From: S34-282 sp034422075
Lineage (GTDB): Bacteria > Chloroflexota > Dehalococcoidia > Lucifugimonadales > Australimonadaceae
DNA: 27,424 bases
Assembly: GCA_034422075.1 (NCBI GenBank)
Contig: DAOUJX010000008.1
Coordinates: forward strand, 1-27,424
Reading direction: 5' to 3'
Positions within the stretch are counted from its first letter, which is position 1. Each line of letters begins with the position of its first letter. Shown here one piece after another: positions 7,395-14,940 of this stretch. The notes beneath the pieces are model-generated. The model had not been told where the DNA came from. It saw only the letters and a list, made by a program, of their open reading frames with translations, and did not search any database. Made by a program: the position numbers and the translations under genes.

Positions 7395-8168
7395 TTATGA
7401 CCCCGTGGCGGGCAGGGGGTTGCCTGCGATGTGGCGGCCAGAATCGATTCTGATGATCTCTCCCGTGATGGTCTCGCTCCGCAGCAGCGTTACCACCATC
7501 TCCGCTATCTCATTCGCCGACGATTCGCGCTTGAGCGGCGCTGCCTGCACGACCTCGGCACCCCATGCCGCCTTGCCTATCTCCGGTGGGCGCATCGTCG
7601 GCCCCGGCGCGATGGCGTTCACCAGTATCCCTTGTGCCGCCAGCTCCAACGCAAACCCGCGCGTCATGAAATGAATCGCCGCCTTTGCCGTCAGATAGGC
7701 CAGATAGTCGGCATAGGGCGTCTCCATCGCAGCCCAGTCGCCAAAGTGGATCAGGTGCCCCCGCGTCGGACCCTGGTTCGACGCCATGACGCGCGACGCG
7801 TAGACATCGAGCAGGAACGCACCCCGCGCAGCCACCATGGCGCCATCCCAAGACTTGCCGTCCGCCGACGCCAGCGGAGTCCGGGAATAGTCGGACGCCA
7901 TGTTGACCACGAAGTCCAGCCGGCCGAATTGGTGCACGGCCGTGTCAACCGCGTGCCGTATCGACTGCTCATTGCCCAAATCGCAGTGGACGGCAGCGGC
8001 ATCTGGGCCCGCCTCCATGACCTCGCGCGCCAACGCATCCGCCGCAGCGCGCGCGCTGCGGTAACCGATTGCCTGCCGCACGCCTTCGGCGGCCAGTCGC
8101 CGCGCTACAACCGCCCCAACGCGCCGCGTTCCGACGATGAGCGCGCTCATTCCTGCTAGCGTCAACAT
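7395..8168 (-). CDS. Short-chain dehydrogenase, pteridine-reductase (PTR1/FolM)-like
   Basis: NAD(P)H-dependent Rossmann-fold reductase of 257 residues. The coenzyme loop is 'GTRRVGAVVA' near residues 13-22, with the paired Arg typical of NADPH-using pterin reductases. The active site has Asp144 ('HFGDWA') where most SDRs have Ser, with Tyr158 and Lys162 in YxxxK. An Asp in that place is a hallmark of PTR1/FolM pteridine reductases. First gene of the queD/queC/folE operon, which fits reduction of a dihydropterin. The ATG at 8168 is chosen because GGAAG sits five bases upstream; a GTG at 8174 would add two residues. Pterin specificity is inferred from residues plus context. Confidence 0.82.
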   Translation of the reverse strand: MLTLAGMSALIVGTRRVGAVVARRLAAEGVRQAIGYRSARAAADALAREVMEAGPDAAAVHCDLGNEQSIRHAVDTAVHQFGRLDFVVNMASDYSRTPLASADGKSWDGAMVAARGAFLLDVYASRVMASNQGPTRGHLIHFGDWAAMETPYADYLAYLTAKAAIHFMTRGFALELAAQGILVNAIAPGPTMRPPEIGKAAWGAEVVQAAPLKRESSANEIAEMVVTLLRSETITGEIIRIDSGRHIAGNPLPATGS

Positions 8169-8206
8169 CCCCACTTCCTGCCGCCGATTCTAGCAGCGGC
8201 GCTTGT

Positions 8207-8212
8207 TACAAT
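8207..8212 (+). promoter_or_regulatory. -10 element giving a leaderless methyltransferase mRNA
   Basis: TACAAT lies exactly six bases before the ATG at 8219, so transcription starting seven bases downstream of the -10 begins at or next to the A of the start codon. No Shine-Dalgarno is possible in that space. The -35 region is weak. The gap is only about 50 bases and must also hold the divergent promoter of the pterin operon. Confidence 0.55.
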
Positions 8213-8218
8213 CGCTGC

Positions 8219-8998
8219 ATGCCCGATGCGCCTGCCTGGTATGTGGACTTTTTCTCCGATGCCTACCTCCAGGTGTATGGCCCCGCGCTCACGGAGGAGC
8301 GCACGGCACGCGAAGTCGCCTTCATTGAGTCCGTCCTCAGCCCAAAGCCCGGGGATCGCGTGCTCGACCTCTGCTGCGGCACAGGCCGACACGCAATGCT
8401 CCTCGCCCAGCACGGCCTCGACGTCGTCGGGCAAGACCTCAACGAGGAGTACGCCGCCGAGGCGACCCACCGCGCCCATGCCACGGGCTTGCCGAATGTC
8501 CATTTCATCGCCCGCGACATGCGCGACATTCCCTACGACGGCCATTTCGACGCCGTTATCAACATGTTCACTGCATTCGGCTACTTCGAGTCCGACGAGG
8601 ACAACTACGCCGTGCTACACGCCGTCCATCGCGCCCTCCGGCCGGGCGGGCACTTCTTGCTCGATACCCTCAATCGTGAGTGGGTGATCGCGAACCAGAC
8701 ACCCCAAGAGCGCCACGCTCGCCCGGACGGGTCGGTGCTTATCGAGAAGCGCTCGTTCAGTCTTGAGACGGGCCGAAACCACGTTGCGTTCGCCATCGAG
8801 GCTGGAGGAGACGGCTCGGCGGCGCGCTCGCTTGGCGCGCATGGCATTCGGCTATACACGCTGGCCGAGATGGCGCGCATGCTTGCCGAGGTCGGCTTCC
8901 GATTTGAGCGCGCCTATGGCGGCTTCGACGCTGCACCGTACGAAATTGCCAGCCGCCGCATGATTGTGCTCGCTCGGCGGCCTCCTCTTGTGCCCTAA
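8219..8998 (+). CDS. Class I SAM-dependent methyltransferase
   Basis: A 259-residue Rossmann-fold methyltransferase. Motif I is 'VLDLCCGTGRHA' near residues 48-59, the acidic residue after strand 2 is Asp73 ('VVGQDLN'), 'FDAVINMFTAFGYF' is motif IV, and 'LRPGGHFLLDT' is the post-IV strand. The C-terminal half has the 'YTLAEMARMLAEVGF' segment common to small-molecule methyltransferases. Divergently transcribed from the pterin operon, from which it is separated by about 50 bases. It starts directly at the likely transcription start, so it is probably translated leaderless. Substrate unknown. Confidence 0.85.
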   Translation: MPDAPAWYVDFFSDAYLQVYGPALTEERTAREVAFIESVLSPKPGDRVLDLCCGTGRHAMLLAQHGLDVVGQDLNEEYAAEATHRAHATGLPNVHFIARDMRDIPYDGHFDAVINMFTAFGYFESDEDNYAVLHAVHRALRPGGHFLLDTLNREWVIANQTPQERHARPDGSVLIEKRSFSLETGRNHVAFAIEAGGDGSAARSLGAHGIRLYTLAEMARMLAEVGFRFERAYGGFDAAPYEIASRRMIVLARRPPLVP

Positions 8999-9060
8999 AT
9001 CCCCTCGCATCATGCTTCCCTCTCCGCTATCATCCCCCTAGACCCGCACGGAGATTCGCC

Positions 9061-9462
9061 TTGCGACCCGCAACCGCCACCATCGCCGTCTTCCTCGCCG
9101 CCGCCATCCTGACCCTTGGCTTCCTTTTCGAACAGTCTTGGACGACGGGCATCGGTATGGTCTTCGTCGGCATCGCCTTCTACGCCATGTTCTCCAAGCC
9201 CACCCGACTGGACCCTGACGAGCCGGTCTACGGCAGCCCTGAGGCTATCGCCCTTGCGGAGCAGCGCCGCCAGCAGCTGCGCGCTCGACTGCCCTCCGCC
9301 CCGCTCGAAGGCATGGGCGTCATGGCCGTTTTTGTCCTGTGCGGCGCCGTCCTCTCTCTAGGCTTCCTTTTCGAGCAAGCCTGGACGACCGGCATCGGCA
9401 TGCTGATGGTCGGCGTGCTCTTCACGATTCTCTTCCGTCTGAAGTCCCGCTCCGGCGCCTAG
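9061..9462 (+). CDS. Small membrane protein with internal duplication
   Basis: A 133-residue hydrophobic protein I do not recognise. It consists of two copies of one unit: residues about 8-46 and 89-127 share 'GFLFEQ(S/A)WTTGIGM' followed by a hydrophobic helix, joined by a charged, Pro-containing linker (about 47-80). Each copy appears to supply two membrane helices, giving four in all. The repeats are 81 codons apart and still close at the DNA level (9118-9160 against 9361-9403). The start is TTG at 9061, with GGAG seven bases upstream and a TATCAT -10-like sequence at 9028-9033. No ATG fits. Function unknown. Confidence 0.65.
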   Translation: MRPATATIAVFLAAAILTLGFLFEQSWTTGIGMVFVGIAFYAMFSKPTRLDPDEPVYGSPEAIALAEQRRQQLRARLPSAPLEGMGVMAVFVLCGAVLSLGFLFEQAWTTGIGMLMVGVLFTILFRLKSRSGA

Positions 9463-9522
9463 CGTCGCGCACCCGATCACATTCCGCCGGCCAGCCACCA
9501 CCCTCTCACTTGGAGGCAACCC

Positions 9523-10194
9523 ATGACCGCACCCCTTTCTCAGGAAGAACTCGGCTACCTGAAGGCGCTCGATTCCCCTACGGTGGCGAACGGGGTCGAG
9601 GTGTTCGACCTGCGTCCCCGCACCGACGGATACACGTTGCCGGGCATTCACGCGATGTTCCCCGAGTTCGGTTCGATGGCGGGCTACGCCGTGACGGGCG
9701 TCATCTCGTCGAAGCAGGGCATTGGCCGACCTGTCCCGCGCGCCGAGATGTTCGACCACGTCCTTAGCATCCCCGGCCCTCGCATCGTCGTTTTGCAGGA
9801 CATCGACGAGCCCTCCGTCGGCTCCTTCTGGGGCGAGGTCCAATCGAACGTATTCAGCGCCCTGGGCTGCCTGGGCTGTGTGACCAACGGCTCCGTGCGA
9901 GACCTCGACGAGGCGCGTGCAAAGGGCTTCCAGTTCTGCGCCGGCTCCGTCTGCGTTTCCCACGGGTACGTCCACCTCGTTGACGTGGGTGTTCCCGTGA
10001 CCATCAACGGCCTGCCGGTTAGCCCTGGCGACATCATCCATGCGGATAAGCATGGCGTCGTCCAGGTGCCTGTTGATGCCGCCAAGGGCATGCGCAGCGC
10101 CGTCGACTCCGTGCTGGAGCGCGAGCGCCGCATCATCGAACACTGCAACGCCCCGGACTTTAGCGTGGAGCGACTGAAGGAACTAGCCGGCTAG
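9523..10194 (+). CDS. RraA-family protein (HMG/CHA aldolase-like)
   Basis: Member of the RraA / 4-hydroxy-4-methyl-2-oxoglutarate aldolase fold, 223 residues. It has the conserved 'GCLGCVTNGSVRDLDE' segment with Arg126 and Asp127, which in aldolase members bind the pyruvate group and the divalent metal, and the 'GDIIHADKHGVVQVP' motif near residues 168-182. A good Shine-Dalgarno (GGAGG, 6 bases) precedes the ATG. Members either cleave 4-hydroxy-2-oxo acids or inhibit RNase E; keeping the catalytic Arg/Asp favours an enzyme here. Often misnamed dimethylmenaquinone methyltransferase. No aromatic-degradation genes adjoin, so the substrate is open. Confidence 0.85.
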   Translation: MTAPLSQEELGYLKALDSPTVANGVEVFDLRPRTDGYTLPGIHAMFPEFGSMAGYAVTGVISSKQGIGRPVPRAEMFDHVLSIPGPRIVVLQDIDEPSVGSFWGEVQSNVFSALGCLGCVTNGSVRDLDEARAKGFQFCAGSVCVSHGYVHLVDVGVPVTINGLPVSPGDIIHADKHGVVQVPVDAAKGMRSAVDSVLERERRIIEHCNAPDFSVERLKELAG

Positions 10195-10227
10195 CTATCG
10201 CGGCCGCTGCACGAGTGAGGAGCGCCC

Positions 10228-10247
10228 TTGTTACAGAGTCGTAACAA
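10228..10247. promoter_or_regulatory. Palindromic operator upstream of glutamine synthetase (GlnR-box-like)
   Basis: Perfect inverted repeat TTGTTAC-N6-GTAACAA centred about 53 bases upstream of the predicted transcription start. Its core GTTAC-N6-GTAAC fits the a/b half-sites of the actinobacterial GlnR box (gTnAC-n6-GaAAC). It is one base longer than the Bacillus GlnR/TnrA site (TGTNA-N7-TNACA). Position upstream of a -35 suits an activator. The regulator itself is not in the window. Confidence 0.5.
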
Positions 10248-10255
10248 TCTGGCGG

Positions 10256-10284
10256 TGGTTGAAGGCGGGCCGTGCGTCTATACT
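10256..10284 (+). promoter_or_regulatory. Glutamine synthetase promoter
   Basis: A good -10, TATACT, at 10279-10284, with a poor -35 (TGGTTG at 10256-10261, spacing 17). A weak -35 next to the upstream palindrome is typical of activator-dependent promoters. Start predicted near 10291, leaving a leader of about 46 bases. Confidence 0.5.
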
Positions 10285-10315
10285 GCGGGCAGCCCGCCAG
10301 AGCGCAATTTGCGCT
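10285..10315 (+). other. Two consecutive hairpins in the glutamine synthetase leader
   Basis: GCGGG-CAG-CCCGC (10285-10297) is followed by AGCGCA-ATT-TGCGCT (10301-10315), ending about 11 bases before the Shine-Dalgarno. The first overlaps the predicted transcription start and may partly be DNA-level symmetry; the second would lie in the mRNA. They are too short to match a known riboswitch, and their role is unknown. Confidence 0.35.
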
Positions 10316-10336
10316 GGCAGCCTTTCGGAGGAAACG

Positions 10337-11344
10337 ATGCGCTACAAGGCCGAATACATCTGGGTCGACGGTACAGAGCCTACGCCGAAGCTCCGCTCCA
10401 AGGGTAAGGTCGTCGAGAGCACCGCCTTTGAGAGCCTCCCCATTTGGGGATTCGACGGCTCGTCCACCAACCAGGCCCCCGGCGAGGCATCAGACTGCGT
10501 GCTGCGGCCCGTGTTCTCCTGCCCGGACCCCATCCGCGGCGGCGACCATATTCTGGTGATGAACGAAGTCCTGCTACCGGACATGTCCCCTCACCCCTCG
10601 AATACGCGCGCGGCCTGCGCCGTTGCCGAGGAGAAGTACGCGAGCCTCGAGTTCTGGTTCGGCATCGAACAGGAGTACACCTTCTTCCAAGGCAATCGGC
10701 CTCTCGGTTTCCCAGAGGGCGGCTATCCTCCACCCCAGGGTGGGTACTACTGTGGTGTGGGCGCTGACGAGGTGTTCGGACGCCCCGTCGTCGAAGCGCA
10801 CCTGGAGAACTGCCTGCAGGCGGGCCTGGAGATCTCCGGCATCAACGGGGAGGTCATGCCCGGGCAGTGGGAGTTCCAGGTCGGCCCGCTCGGCGCGCTC
10901 GATGTCTCGGACCAGCTCTGGGTCGCTCGCTGGCTCCTCTACCGCACCGGTGAACCCTTCGACATCAGCGCCACGCTGGACCCCAAGCCCGCCCGCGGCG
11001 ACTGGAACGGGGCGGGGGCGCACACCAACTTCTCCACCAACGCCATGCGCTCCAGCTACCAGCCCAACATCGACGCTGCCGAGGCGCTGAGGGGGCGGCA
11101 CGACCTCCACATCCAGAACTACGGCTACCGCATCGAGGAGCGCCTTACCGGCCTTCACGAGACCGCCTCCTACAAGGAGTTCAAGTACGGTGTCTCCGAC
11201 CGCGGCGCATCGGTCCGCATCCCCTGGCAGGTAGAGGTAGATGGCAAGGGCTACATCGAAGACCGGCGCCCCAATGCCAACATGGACCCCTACACCGTCA
11301 CACGGCTCATCATGGAGACCGTGGGGGAGGCCGCCTCGGCATAG
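10337..11344 (+). CDS. glnII: Glutamine synthetase, GSII (eukaryotic-like) type
   Basis: ATP-dependent condensation of glutamate and ammonia. At 335 residues it is of GSII length, well short of bacterial GSI (about 450-470). N-terminal 'YIWVDGT' and 'PIWGFDGSST' are GSII signatures; metal/glutamate ligands include Glu111 and Glu113 ('GIEQEYTFF') and Glu172 ('INGEVMPGQWEFQVGP'); 'GAGAHTNFST' with His229 is the ATP/glutamate loop. The ATG at 10337 is chosen over an upstream in-frame codon because GGAGG lies five bases before it and it matches the family N-terminus. GSII is not adenylylated, so control is probably transcriptional, consistent with the palindrome upstream. Monocistronic, ending in a hairpin. 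Confidence 0.93.
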   Translation: MRYKAEYIWVDGTEPTPKLRSKGKVVESTAFESLPIWGFDGSSTNQAPGEASDCVLRPVFSCPDPIRGGDHILVMNEVLLPDMSPHPSNTRAACAVAEEKYASLEFWFGIEQEYTFFQGNRPLGFPEGGYPPPQGGYYCGVGADEVFGRPVVEAHLENCLQAGLEISGINGEVMPGQWEFQVGPLGALDVSDQLWVARWLLYRTGEPFDISATLDPKPARGDWNGAGAHTNFSTNAMRSSYQPNIDAAEALRGRHDLHIQNYGYRIEERLTGLHETASYKEFKYGVSDRGASVRIPWQVEVDGKGYIEDRRPNANMDPYTVTRLIMETVGEAASA

Positions 11345-11366
11345 GGGTTCACACCCCTCGCTCTTC

Positions 11367-11388
11367 GCCCTCTCCTGCGGGAGAGGGC
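11367..11388. terminator. Hairpin between convergent glnII and tkt genes
   Basis: Perfect 9-base stem GCCCTCTCC / GGAGAGGGC with a 4-base loop in the 77-base gap between two convergent genes. It is symmetrical and so could act for both transcripts. There is no T-run, so it may be Rho-assisted or a dispersed intergenic repeat; similar CCCTCTCC...GGAGAGGG hairpins are common in GC-rich genomes. Confidence 0.6.
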
Positions 11389-11421
11389 CGGCGTGAGAGT
11401 CCGCTTGGCACGGTGCTATTG

Positions 11422-13434
11422 CTACTCCGGCGAAAGGTGAGAAGCCACCTCTTCCGCCGTTATCCCCAGTTTGCGCAGCACCTCCGCGCCGGGCGCCGAT
11501 GCACCGAACCGGTCGATGCCGACGGCGTGGCCACGGTGGCCGAGATGCCGCTCCCAACCGAACGTCGTACCTGCCTCAACGGAGACCCGCGCCGTAACGG
11601 TCGGCGGCAGCACCGAGTCCTTGTACGCTTGCGGCTGCTCTTCGAACAGCTCCCACGACGGCATCGACACGACGCGAACGGCCATACCGCGCTCCGCCGC
11701 CAGCCGCCCAGCCTCTAGCGCGACGTGGGTCTCCGAGCCGGTGCCGATGATGAGCGCCTGCGGCTCCGGCGAGGACTGCCACAGCACATAGGCACCCCTT
11801 GGCACGCCGTCAGCAGCTGCGCCGAGAGCCGCGTCGAGTATCGGCAGGTTCTGGCGGGAGAAGACGAGCACCGTCGGCGCATCACGTTCCAGCGCAACGC
11901 GCCACGCCGCCGCCGTCTCCGTCGCGTCCGCAGGGCGTAGCATCACGAGCCCGGGCACCAGCCGTAGCCCCATGAGTTGCTCGACGGGTTGGTGCGTTGG
12001 GCCGTCCTCGCCCAGCCCGACGGAGTCGTGGGTGTAGATGAATGCCACGCGCGCTCCCATAAGGGCCGCTAGGCGCACCGGCGGGCGCATGTAGTCGTAG
12101 AAGACGAGGAACGTCGCGGTGTAGGGGAGCATCCCCCCATGCAGCGCGATGCCGTTTGCTATCGCTCCCATCGCGTGCTCACGAACGCCGAATTGCACGT
12201 TGGCGTTCGACTCTTCAAACCCAAAGTCGCCTCGCGAATTGATGAGGGTGCTCGTAGACGGCGCGAGGTCGCCGGAGCCGCCGACCAAGCCATGCACACG
12301 CTGGGCTATTGCGTTCATGACGCGCCCCGACGCTACCCGCGTCGAGATCGAGCGCCCTTCACTAGCGTCCTTCTCGAAGAGGCCATCAAGGCCATCGCTC
12401 CATCCGTCGGGCAATTCGCCGGCGAGATCGCGGAGCAACTGCGCGGCCTCTACGGGGTAGGCGGTCGCGTATGCCTCAAATCGTGCCTCCCATGCCTGCT
12501 GCGCCTCCGCTCCTCGGCCCACTGCCTTGCGGAGGTGAGCCCGTGCCGCCTCCGGCACCTCAAAGGGCGCGTGGTCCCATCCGAGTTGCTCGCGCACCAG
12601 CGTAACCTCCGCCTCTCCAAGCGGGGCTCCATGCACCTCGCCCGTGTTGGCCTTGTTGGGCGAGCCGTAGCCGATGGTCGTTTGGCAGATGATCAGGCTA
12701 GGCCGCTCCATCTCCGCTTTGGCCTCTGCTATCGCGCTGTCCACCCGTCCGACGTCCATCCCGTCAATCGGGCCGACAACGTGCCATCCGTATGCGCGAA
12801 AGCGCGCCCCCACGTCCTCGGTAAAGGTCCCCGACACGTCGCCTTCTATCGATATGCCGTTGTCGTCGTACAGGTAGACGAGCTTACCCAATTTGTGCGC
12901 GCCGGCGAACGATGCCGCCTCCGCTGCGACACCCTCCTGCAGGTCGCCGTCCGAGGCGATGGCATAGGTGTAGTGGTCGATAACGGTGTGCCCCGGCCGG
13001 TTGTAGCGTTCCGCGAGCCATCGCTCGGCATACGCCATCCCGACGCCGTTCGCAAAGCCCTGGCCCAGCGGCCCCGTCGTCGTCTCCACCCCTGGCGTTA
13101 TTCCGTACTCCGGGTGGCCGGGCGTCTTGCTCCCCCATTGCCGAAAGCGCATCAGCTCCTCCATCGGCAGGCCGTAGCCCGTCAGATGGAGCAGCGAGTA
13201 CAGCAGCATGGAGGCGTGGCCGTTGGACAGGATGAAGCGGTCGCGGTTGGCCCATGCCGTATCGTGCGGGTTATGGACGAGGTGCCGGTCCCAGAGAGCG
13301 AATGCCATCGCCGCGCACCCCATCGGCGCGCCGGGATGCCCCGCTTTCGCACGCTCTACTGCATCTATCGAAAGGAAACGTATGGAGTTAACGCACAGGT
13401 CGATAAGGCGTGCATCCGCAGACGTGCTGACCAT
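11422..13434 (-). CDS. tkt: Transketolase
   Basis: Thiamine-diphosphate enzyme that moves two-carbon ketol units in the non-oxidative pentose phosphate or Calvin pathway. Full length (670 residues). Landmarks: 'KAGHPGAPMG' with His33, 'GHPE' and 'GPLGQG', the TPP/Mg loop 'SDGDLQEG' (161-168) continuing to the conserved Asn of 'YDDNGISIEG', and 'GLGEDGPTHQPVEQL' in the pyrimidine domain with the catalytic Glu nearby. Strong start: AGGAG six bases before the ATG. It follows the amidohydrolase by 71 bases on the same strand, and the two may share a transcript. No other Calvin or pentose phosphate genes are in the window. Confidence 0.95.
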   Translation of the reverse strand: MVSTSADARLIDLCVNSIRFLSIDAVERAKAGHPGAPMGCAAMAFALWDRHLVHNPHDTAWANRDRFILSNGHASMLLYSLLHLTGYGLPMEELMRFRQWGSKTPGHPEYGITPGVETTTGPLGQGFANGVGMAYAERWLAERYNRPGHTVIDHYTYAIASDGDLQEGVAAEAASFAGAHKLGKLVYLYDDNGISIEGDVSGTFTEDVGARFRAYGWHVVGPIDGMDVGRVDSAIAEAKAEMERPSLIICQTTIGYGSPNKANTGEVHGAPLGEAEVTLVREQLGWDHAPFEVPEAARAHLRKAVGRGAEAQQAWEARFEAYATAYPVEAAQLLRDLAGELPDGWSDGLDGLFEKDASEGRSISTRVASGRVMNAIAQRVHGLVGGSGDLAPSTSTLINSRGDFGFEESNANVQFGVREHAMGAIANGIALHGGMLPYTATFLVFYDYMRPPVRLAALMGARVAFIYTHDSVGLGEDGPTHQPVEQLMGLRLVPGLVMLRPADATETAAAWRVALERDAPTVLVFSRQNLPILDAALGAAADGVPRGAYVLWQSSPEPQALIIGTGSETHVALEAGRLAAERGMAVRVVSMPSWELFEEQPQAYKDSVLPPTVTARVSVEAGTTFGWERHLGHRGHAVGIDRFGASAPGAEVLRKLGITAEEVASHLSPE

Positions 13435-13505
13435 CCGCCACTCCTAATGGGGGGTGCATGCCTAGGTTACAGCCCGCTGGGCCTCTTCCGCACGCCTTTT
13501 GGTCC

Positions 13506-14882
13506 TCACTCCACGGGCCAGCGGTGCCGGGTCGACACCTGGCCGCGTGCCAGCAGCGCTTCGCCCATCGCCTGCGCGCGGTCGACGAGCGCGCGCTCGT
13601 CGACAAAATTGGGCCGCCCGCCTTCCACCACGACGCGCCCATCCACGATCACGCTATCAACGCTCCGCCCGTCGGCATTGTAGACAAGCGAGACCACCGG
13701 ATTGTGCAGGGTGCTCCACTCCGCTAGGCCTGTGTCGTATGCGACGAGGTCCGCTTTCTTGCCGGCCTCCAACGAGCCTATCCGCTCCTCCATGCCGAGC
13801 GCCTTGGCGCCCATGATGGTGCCCATCTCCAGCACCTGCTCCGCGCGCATCACCGACGTGGAGCCGGTCATGTCCTTGTAGAGCAGCGCGCCTATGCGCA
13901 TCGCGTGTTGGGTTTCGATGAAGTTGCCGTTGTTCGCTGAATCGGTGCCGAACGCGACCGGCAGGCCCCGCTCCAGCAACTCCGGCAGCCTGCTGTGGGC
14001 TATACCCCCCTGCGCAAGCTTGAGGAAGGCCGGAGGGCACACCACCACAGGAGTCTCGCTCGATACCATTGCCTCTATCTCTGCGTCATCAAGTTCAATG
14101 ACGTGCGCCAGCAGCACGTTCGGGCCAAGCAGGCCGATGTCTTCGAGGTGCAGCGTCGGGCGCTTGCCGTACTCCTCCAGCGCGCGCTTGATGCTGTCGG
14201 GCGCGTTGATGTGGTGGAAGGTCATCCCCGTTCCGCGCTCGTCGGCAAGGCGCTTCAGCCGAATCAGCAACTCGTCCGATGCCCAGTCGTCGGAGAAGGG
14301 CATGGGCCACGCGCTGATGCGCCCGTCCACCGCCCCGTCGTACCGTTCGATGAGCTCCGCCGCTACGCGATAGGCCTCGTCGGTCGAGTAGGCAGGTATG
14401 CCAGTGCTGTTGGGCTGATCGGTGACGTGGATGCCCGTGATCAGCCGGGCGCCTGACTCCGCACACGCCCGAATCCCAGCCTCCACGTACTTGGTGCTTC
14501 CCGGATCGAGCAACGTCGTCGTGCCGCTCTTGACCAGCTCCGTCATCGCGAGCAGCGACGCGACGTACTCGTCTTCCTCCGTCATCATCGCCTGCAGCCG
14601 GAAGACGGAAGGGAAGTAGGTCCGCGTCTCCATGTCCTCAGGGAAGACGCCGCGGAACGCGTGCGCGTAGCTGGTGTGGATATGGGCATTGACTAGGCCG
14701 GGCGCAACGACCTTGCCACTAGCATCGATAACACGCTCCGCTTTGACCTGGGCCAGTTCATCCGACCTCCCAACATGCGTAATCACGTCGCCGTCAATGA
14801 CAACGGCGCCGTCGCTGATGATGCGACGGGTCGCATCCACGGTCACCACGTAGCGCGCATGTTCCAGTTTCAGAGTAGCCAT
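13506..14882 (-). CDS. Amidohydrolase, MtaD/SAH-deaminase/chlorohydrolase-like
   Basis: Metal-dependent hydrolase of 458 residues from the ATZ/TRZ/MtaD group, typically deaminating amino-heterocycles such as adenosine derivatives, guanine or cytosine. The composite beta-sandwich wraps the barrel: N-terminal 'VIDASGKVVAPGLVNAHIH' with metal ligands His67 and His69, then 'FHHINA' (third His), 'LLAHVIELDDAEI' (fourth His) and 'AFGTDSANNGN' with the catalytic Asp. The C-terminal 'GSLEAGKKADLVAYD' is the family closing motif. In MtaD-like proteins the third His is usually followed by xxE ('H.aE'); here it is HHINA, so substrate may differ. Its ATG is six bases from a TATACT -10, suggesting leaderless translation. 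Confidence 0.85.
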   Translation of the reverse strand: MATLKLEHARYVVTVDATRRIISDGAVVIDGDVITHVGRSDELAQVKAERVIDASGKVVAPGLVNAHIHTSYAHAFRGVFPEDMETRTYFPSVFRLQAMMTEEDEYVASLLAMTELVKSGTTTLLDPGSTKYVEAGIRACAESGARLITGIHVTDQPNSTGIPAYSTDEAYRVAAELIERYDGAVDGRISAWPMPFSDDWASDELLIRLKRLADERGTGMTFHHINAPDSIKRALEEYGKRPTLHLEDIGLLGPNVLLAHVIELDDAEIEAMVSSETPVVVCPPAFLKLAQGGIAHSRLPELLERGLPVAFGTDSANNGNFIETQHAMRIGALLYKDMTGSTSVMRAEQVLEMGTIMGAKALGMEERIGSLEAGKKADLVAYDTGLAEWSTLHNPVVSLVYNADGRSVDSVIVDGRVVVEGGRPNFVDERALVDRAQAMGEALLARGQVSTRHRWPVE

Positions 14883-14888
14883 GCGCGC

Positions 14889-14894
14889 AGTATA
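14889..14894 (-). promoter_or_regulatory. -10 element of a leaderless amidohydrolase promoter
   Basis: On the minus strand TATACT ends six bases before the ATG at 14882, the same spacing as at the methyltransferase gene. There is no Shine-Dalgarno. The -35 is poor. It sits back to back with the SDR promoter, in a divergent gap of only 58 bases. Confidence 0.55.
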
Positions 14895-14901
14895 GCGGCA
14901 G

Positions 14902-14930
14902 TGGACACGAGGGCACCCCTCGCCGATACT
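14902..14930 (+). promoter_or_regulatory. Sigma70-type promoter of the atypical SDR
   Basis: TGGACA (14902-14907, five of six consensus bases), a 17-base spacer and GATACT (14925-14930). Start is predicted about four bases before the ATG at 14941, so the mRNA is nearly leaderless with no room for a Shine-Dalgarno. It overlaps the divergent amidohydrolase promoter region, so the two genes may compete or be co-controlled. Confidence 0.55.
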
Positions 14931-14940
14931 TGCCCGCGCA

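Noticed and set aside
10574..11557. A 327-codon minus-strand frame opposite glutamine synthetase
   Set aside because: Antisense shadow of a complete GSII gene, Gly/Arg/Ala-rich with no motif.
12139..13683. A 514-codon open frame on the plus strand opposite transketolase and part of the amidohydrolase
   Set aside because: It lies antisense to two clearly recognised enzymes, its translation is Arg/His/Pro-rich with no family features, and long antisense frames are expected at this GC content.
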